Assembly: GCA_026018925.1 (NCBI GenBank) | Contig: JAKSZU010000008.1 | Span: 7,554,415-7,618,414, forward strand | DNA from: Tupaia tana | Lineage: Eukaryota > Chordata > Mammalia > Scandentia > Tupaiidae | DNA: 64,000 nt | Direction: 5' to 3' | Part shown: positions 63,561 to 64,000 of the stretch, in pieces | Layout: each line of letters begins with the position of its first letter | How positions within the stretch are numbered: the first letter of the stretch is position 1 | The notes under the pieces: model-generated | What the model was told of the DNA's origin: nothing | The model's input: only the letters and a program-made list of their open reading frames with translations | Databases searched by the model: none | Program-made: the position numbers and the translations under genes

Positions 63561-64000
63561 GTCAGGGTGATCAGGCCCAACGCCTGTGCTGGTTCTTCTC
63601 TGATGCTCACAAAGGATTAGAAACACAGGCAAATGTCCAAGATGGCCTAGTTATACAGGATCCTGACAAGGAAGAAAAAACTATTTCTCTTTGAAATGAG
63701 TTATCAGCCCAGATCCTGGAATTAAGACACGTGGGATTCTTGAGTTAATCTCAGTCTCTCGAGGGTCCAGGTGGCTCTTTGTTTTAATAATGGAGATTTC
63801 CTTATCTTTGTGCCCTGGATTGAGACTGGTTTTGATCTAATTAAATTCTTCAGCAAGGAATTGTAGATTATTTAGCAACATCTTAAAAAGAAAAAGATAT
63901 GCTATACATTAACTAAACTGTAAAAAAAAAAAAATACACTTAGTGAGTCTCTCTCTGGACCCTTGCCCTACCTGCCTATGGGTGGGATCCAATTCCTACT
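63561..64000. other. unrecognised sequence, right edge
   Basis: No gene or repeat recognised. Confidence 0.35.

Overview
This is a gene-poor, repeat-dense stretch of a placental mammal nuclear genome. Evidence: LINE-1 (L1) elements with ORF1 and ORF2, MIR remnants, MLT1/MaLR-type LTR fragments, a Tigger-type DNA transposon, two groups of palindromic mariner-like MITEs, and several dozen tRNA-like SINEs with poly(A) tails. There is no prokaryotic or organellar gene organisation. The dominant SINE is one I cannot match to a named family, so I do not name a species. A weak 7SL-like repeat and two Hsmar2-like MITEs point loosely to Euarchontoglires (primate, colugo, treeshrew, rodent or lagomorph side), at low confidence.

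Layout. 1-4,404: on the minus strand, four exons of a divergent RalGDS-family gene (RGL4/Rgr-like), with splice sites and matching phases where they can be tested. The gene continues past the left edge. 4,405-9,650: unrecognised intergenic sequence, a MaLR LTR fragment (5,760-6,090), old SINEs, a mariner MITE and an MLT1 LTR end. 9,880-19,300: old plus-strand L1 fragments carrying SINEs; one is split by a nearly intact full-length L1 on the minus strand (12,567-19,087) with a 19-bp target-site duplication (TSD). ORF1 of that L1 is open and ORF2 has one in-frame stop. 19,300-28,060: old L1 pieces, twin-primed L1 copies and many SINEs. 28,060-40,970: mostly unique or unrecognised sequence with scattered SINEs, MIRs, an ERVL-like LTR and a 7SL-like repeat. 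40,989-43,726: an ORF1-only 'half-L1' with 5' monomers and a perfect 14-bp TSD. 44,270-45,270: a Tigger remnant. 46,762-54,840: a decayed minus-strand L1 into which SINEs and a GLTP processed pseudogene are nested. 55,608-61,884: a second decayed full-length minus-strand L1, with TSD, carrying a retrocopied transcript fragment (59,346-60,053). 61,950-63,560: old plus-strand L1 with two young SINEs and a MITE.

How it works together: the only candidate host gene is the RalGDS-like one. Almost everything else is the product of L1 retrotransposition. L1 supplied the machinery, and the tRNA-like SINEs, the half-L1, the GLTP retrocopy and the 59.3-kb retrocopy all carry the poly(A) tail and/or TSD expected of L1 trans-mobilisation. 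Nesting gives a relative chronology: old L1 and MIR first, then the decayed L1 copies, then the GLTP retrocopy, then the youngest SINEs. I found no prokaryote-like operon, CRISPR array or functional RNA gene. The most interesting items are the half-L1 element, the mutually unrelated tandem 5' monomers of three L1-type elements, the SINE family with its internal C6/G6 palindrome, and the divergent RalGDS-like gene.
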